A DNA stretch of 46,225 nt. It comes from Cytophagales bacterium (GTDB lineage: Bacteria > Bacteroidota > Bacteroidia > Cytophagales > Cytophagaceae). A program made the translations under genes and the position numbers. Positions 43,953 to 46,225 of this stretch are shown here, one piece after another; the stretch's first letter is position 1, and each line of letters opens with the position of its first letter. A model generated the notes under the pieces. It was not told where the DNA came from. It saw only the letters and a program-made list of their open reading frames with translations, and searched no databases. Location of the stretch: NCBI GenBank assembly GCA_013297765.1, contig JAAFID010000007.1, positions 1-46,225 of the forward strand, in the 5' to 3' direction.

Positions 43953-44594
43953 ATGAGTAAATCATTTTTGCATCGTGTTTGTAGCTTGCTAGCAATATGC
44001 TTTCATCCATTGTTGATGCCGACCTTTATCTATGCCGTGATGGTGTATTTTACTACAGGCATTATTGGCAATTTGAGCGATGCACAAAAACTCACTTTTA
44101 TGATGCTCATATTTGTATCCACCTTTATCATGCCTATGATGGTGGTGATATTACTGCTACTGTTCGACGAGAAAGAGTTTTCATGGAAATCGCTTTTCAT
44201 AGAAAATGCATCTGATAGGGTAAGGCCGTTCTTGCTAGTCGCCATTATTTATGGTTTTCTTAGCTATTATATGCTACAAACATGGAGTAATAATATGGCT
44301 ATAGCCGCCATGCTTGCTGCCATAGCAGTTGCGATTTTTCTTACCGCAATCATTAGTAGATATTGGAAAATAAGTGCCCATGCTGTAGGTATTGGTGGCC
44401 TGTGTGGTAGCTGTGCCATGCTAAACCTTTACTATTTGCAACCCCAGCTTTTCATGGTATTGATTGTGGTTATTTTGCTAGCTGGTATTGTGCTTAGCAG
44501 TCGTGTGTATTTGCAGGCACACACCCTTGCACAAGTATATGCAGGCTGGATATTGGGTGCAGGTGTGTGCGTATCGTCTATTATGTTATTATAA
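43953..44594 (+). CDS. PAP2-like membrane protein with altered active site
   Basis: The product is 213 residues with about six membrane segments. The C-terminal half resembles the PAP2 phosphatase family: a KISAHAVGIGGLCG stretch stands where the SGH motif lies, and SSRVYLQAHTLAQVYAGWILG stands where the SR-x5-H-x3-D motif lies. The Arg and His are kept, but the catalytic Asp position is Gln and the first motif is SAH rather than SGH. It may be a weak or non-catalytic lipid-phosphatase homologue. It starts 5 bases after rpoN and ends 7 bases before the isomerase gene, so it is co-transcribed with both. Confidence 0.72.
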   Translation: MSKSFLHRVCSLLAICFHPLLMPTFIYAVMVYFTTGIIGNLSDAQKLTFMMLIFVSTFIMPMMVVILLLLFDEKEFSWKSLFIENASDRVRPFLLVAIIYGFLSYYMLQTWSNNMAIAAMLAAIAVAIFLTAIISRYWKISAHAVGIGGLCGSCAMLNLYYLQPQLFMVLIVVILLAGIVLSSRVYLQAHTLAQVYAGWILGAGVCVSSIMLL

Positions 44595-44601
44595 AATCTC
44601 T

Positions 44602-45384
44602 ATGTTTCAAACCATCAAATTAGATATATCGCCTAGTGGCATTGCTACCATTACCCTTGCAAGGCCCGAAGTGTACAATGCAATTAACAATCTAATGCTA
44701 GAAGAACTGCGTGCAGCCCTTGCCATGGCAGAAAAGAATGGGTTGATAAAAGTATTTGTATTGACCGGTGAGGGTAAAGGTTTCTGTGCAGGGCAAGATT
44801 TAAAATCGCTGTTAGAAAACCCAGCTTTAGTACCCTCGCAGATGGTAAAAAAATATTATATTCCACTGATTATGGATATGCGAAATTGTGCCAAGCCCAT
44901 TATTTGCAAACTGAATGGCGTAGCAGCAGGTGCAGGGTGCTCATTGGCATTGGCTTGTGATATGGTTATTGCTACGGAAGAGGCTTCCCTATCGGAGGCT
45001 TTTGTAAACATAGGGCTGGTACCCGATTCTGGTTCTACGTATTTTTTACCACGCATGGTAGGTCGAATGAAAGCCTTTGAATTGTTTGCTTTGGGCAGTA
45101 AAATATCTGCTAAAGAAGCCCTGCAGCTAGGGCTAGTAAATCAAGTAGTACCACATGCCCAATTGGATGAAACGGTAGCACAGTTGGTAAGTAAAATTGC
45201 CACTAGCCCCCTCAAGGCCATTTCCATGATTAAAACCATGCTGAACCAATCTTACCACTTGAACCTGCACGAGGTATTGGAAATGGAAGCGGAGATGCAA
45301 GACATGGCTGCCAGCACTGCCGACTTTAAAGAAGGTGTAGCGGCATTTGCCCAAAAAAGACCGCCACAATATACTGGGCAATAA
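44602..45384 (+). CDS. Enoyl-CoA hydratase/isomerase, PaaG-like
   Basis: The product is 260 residues from the ATG at 44602; a longer upstream frame overlaps the PAP2-like gene and was rejected. This is the crotonase fold with oxyanion-hole segments GKGFCAGQDLKSL and NGVAAGAGCSLALACDMVIAT. The active-site stretch NIGLVPDSGSTYFLPRMVG has Asp where hydratases carry Glu/Gly, the pattern of PaaG (1,2-epoxyphenylacetyl-CoA isomerase). LFALGSKISAKEALQLGLVNQVV follows. Isomerisation of an acyl-CoA is likely, but the substrate is uncertain because no other phenylacetate genes are nearby. It is 7 bases after the PAP2-like gene and 23 before hemJ. Confidence 0.9.
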   Translation: MFQTIKLDISPSGIATITLARPEVYNAINNLMLEELRAALAMAEKNGLIKVFVLTGEGKGFCAGQDLKSLLENPALVPSQMVKKYYIPLIMDMRNCAKPIICKLNGVAAGAGCSLALACDMVIATEEASLSEAFVNIGLVPDSGSTYFLPRMVGRMKAFELFALGSKISAKEALQLGLVNQVVPHAQLDETVAQLVSKIATSPLKAISMIKTMLNQSYHLNLHEVLEMEAEMQDMAASTADFKEGVAAFAQKRPPQYTGQ

Positions 45385-45407
45385 CACTCATAAAATAGCC
45401 AATAGAG

Positions 45408-45929
45408 ATGTCTTATTTATACCTCAAAGCACTTCATATTATATTTGTAGTTACTTGGTTTGCTGGTTTGTTTTATATCGTGCGGCTATTTATCTACTAT
45501 GCCGAAGCCGAGCAATTGCAACAGCCTAATAAATCTATATTACAAGCTCAATATTTGCTTATGCAGCGGCGGTTGTGGTACGGCATTACTTGGCCATCGG
45601 CAATAATTACATCGGTATGGGGTGGTTCACTCGCTTTGCAATACCATACCATTCCCCCGTGGCTGTGGGTAAAGCTGGGTTTGGTGGTGTTGCTTTATGG
45701 CTATCATTTTTTATGTCACCACATATTTTTAAAACAACAAAAAGGAATAGTGGAAAACACCTCTTCGCAGTTGCGAATGTGGAACGAGGTGGCTACTATT
45801 TTTTTAGTAGGCATCGTGTTTGTGGTAGTGCTGAAAGATGTGCTAAGTATGGTTTGGGGCTTGCTAGGTTTGGTTGTATTTACTGGTGTACTGCTGGTTG
45901 CTATTAAAATTTATAAGAGATTAAGGTGA
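45408..45929 (+). CDS. hemJ: Protoporphyrinogen oxidase HemJ (CopD/UPF0093 family)
   Basis: This is a 173-residue membrane protein with four to five membrane segments. YLKALHIIFVVTWFAGLFYIVRLFIY contains the conserved His10. QRRLWYGITWPSAIITSVWGG and WLWVKLGLVVLLYGYHFLCH contain the conserved Lys89. These are the family's essential residue positions. HemJ oxidises protoporphyrinogen IX to protoporphyrin IX in haem synthesis. The size matches bacterial HemJ, though the last segment (GLLGLVVFTGVLLVAIKIYKRLR) extends slightly. It closes the run that begins with rpoN. Confidence 0.9.
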   Translation: MSYLYLKALHIIFVVTWFAGLFYIVRLFIYYAEAEQLQQPNKSILQAQYLLMQRRLWYGITWPSAIITSVWGGSLALQYHTIPPWLWVKLGLVVLLYGYHFLCHHIFLKQQKGIVENTSSQLRMWNEVATIFLVGIVFVVVLKDVLSMVWGLLGLVVFTGVLLVAIKIYKRLR

Positions 45930-46020
45930 GGGCTTGAATTGGGTTGATTAAGTTTTGAATGTGATAGAACATATAGTTTGTGTTTAAAATTTAAACTATT
46001 GTTTAAATAATGATACCTCG

Positions 46021-46048
46021 TATTGAAAATTGAAAAAATGTTTCAATA
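46021..46048. repeat. Short perfect inverted repeat
   Basis: TATTGAAA (46021-46028) and TTTCAATA (46041-46048) are perfect 8-bp inverted arms around 12 bases, in the gap after hemJ. It could be a weak hairpin or an operator. The rest of the gap (45930-46212) shows no gene. Confidence 0.35.
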
Positions 46049-46212
46049 AAATTTAATACATGCTGCGGGCAATATTTTACAATCTGCGGGCTCGTTTTTC
46101 AATAATTTTTTTTATCATTCAAACCCATTTGTTAAATTGCGTACTTGCATAAAAGCGTTTCTTATTAATTTCAATAAATAGAAATCATAAATTCAGTTTA
46201 AAAAATATATTC

Positions 46213-46225
46213 ATGAAAAATTTCC
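46213..46225 (+). CDS. Start of a truncated gene at the right edge
   Basis: ATG AAA AAT TTC C runs off the window. The basic MKNF start after an AT-rich leader suits a Bacteroidota gene, possibly one with a signal peptide, but only four codons are visible and no function can be given. Confidence 0.3.

Noticed and set aside
44488-44601. Extended N-terminus for the PaaG-like gene
   Set aside because: The extra residues overlap the PAP2-like coding sequence and are not crotonase-like; the ATG at 44602 begins the family's normal N-terminus.
46063-46091. Direct repeat CTGCGGGC after hemJ
   Set aside because: Two 8-base copies 21 bases apart are too short to support a function without comparison to other loci.

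Overview
The window comes from a member of the Bacteroidota (the former Bacteroidetes), moderately AT-rich. The evidence is consistent. Four secreted proteins end in type IX secretion (T9SS) C-terminal sorting domains: the fragment at 1-246 and the genes at 272, 5430 and 32163. Promoters fit the Bacteroidota -7 consensus TAnnTTTG (upstream of panD, fbaB and the DUF485-actP pair). Several families typical of the phylum are present (DUF4197, DUF4199, YugP-type metallopeptidase, HemJ). No tRNA, rRNA, CRISPR array, insertion sequence or phage gene was seen. I cannot name a genus from sequence alone.

Layout. 1-1985: the tail of one T9SS cargo protein, then a secreted PQQ-type sugar dehydrogenase closed by a strong terminator. 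2338-4937: a four-gene operon, panD - YbhN-like membrane protein - rfaE2 - membrane zinc peptidase. 5430-22745: one uninterrupted gene of 17.3 kb encoding a 5771-residue beta-strand-repeat surface protein; it fills over a third of the window. 22914-29286 (minus strand): DJ-1/PfpI protein, an OLD-like ATPase with a TOPRIM-like C-terminus, RNase R, and a fused dipeptide-type ABC ATPase. 29811-31902: class I fructose-bisphosphate aldolase and accD. 32163-33968: a DUF285 (BspA-like) repeat surface protein lying between two mosaics of interspersed intergenic repeats. 34324-36219: DUF485 plus an ActP-type acetate symporter. 36243-39960 (minus): two glycosyltransferases, a DUF4197 protein and a DUF4199 membrane protein. 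40013-41644: a secreted thermonuclease convergent with an orphan VWA protein. 41826-42289: a RelE-type toxin-antitoxin pair. 42496-45929: rpoN (sigma-54), a PAP2-like membrane protein, a PaaG-type isomerase and hemJ in close order. A new reading frame starts at the right edge.

How it fits together. Most genes are housekeeping: CoA precursor, heptose activation, RNA decay, glycolysis, fatty-acid initiation, acetate uptake, haem synthesis and sigma-54. The accessory signal lies in three places: the giant repeat adhesin-like protein, the DUF285 gene enclosed by repeats, and the minus-strand OLD-like/DJ-1 overlapping pair. I found no clear multi-gene novel system. The strongest candidates for undescribed biology are the modular architecture of the giant protein (six WN...W-to-END...W superdomains of generally decreasing length) and the repeat-bounded DUF285 locus.
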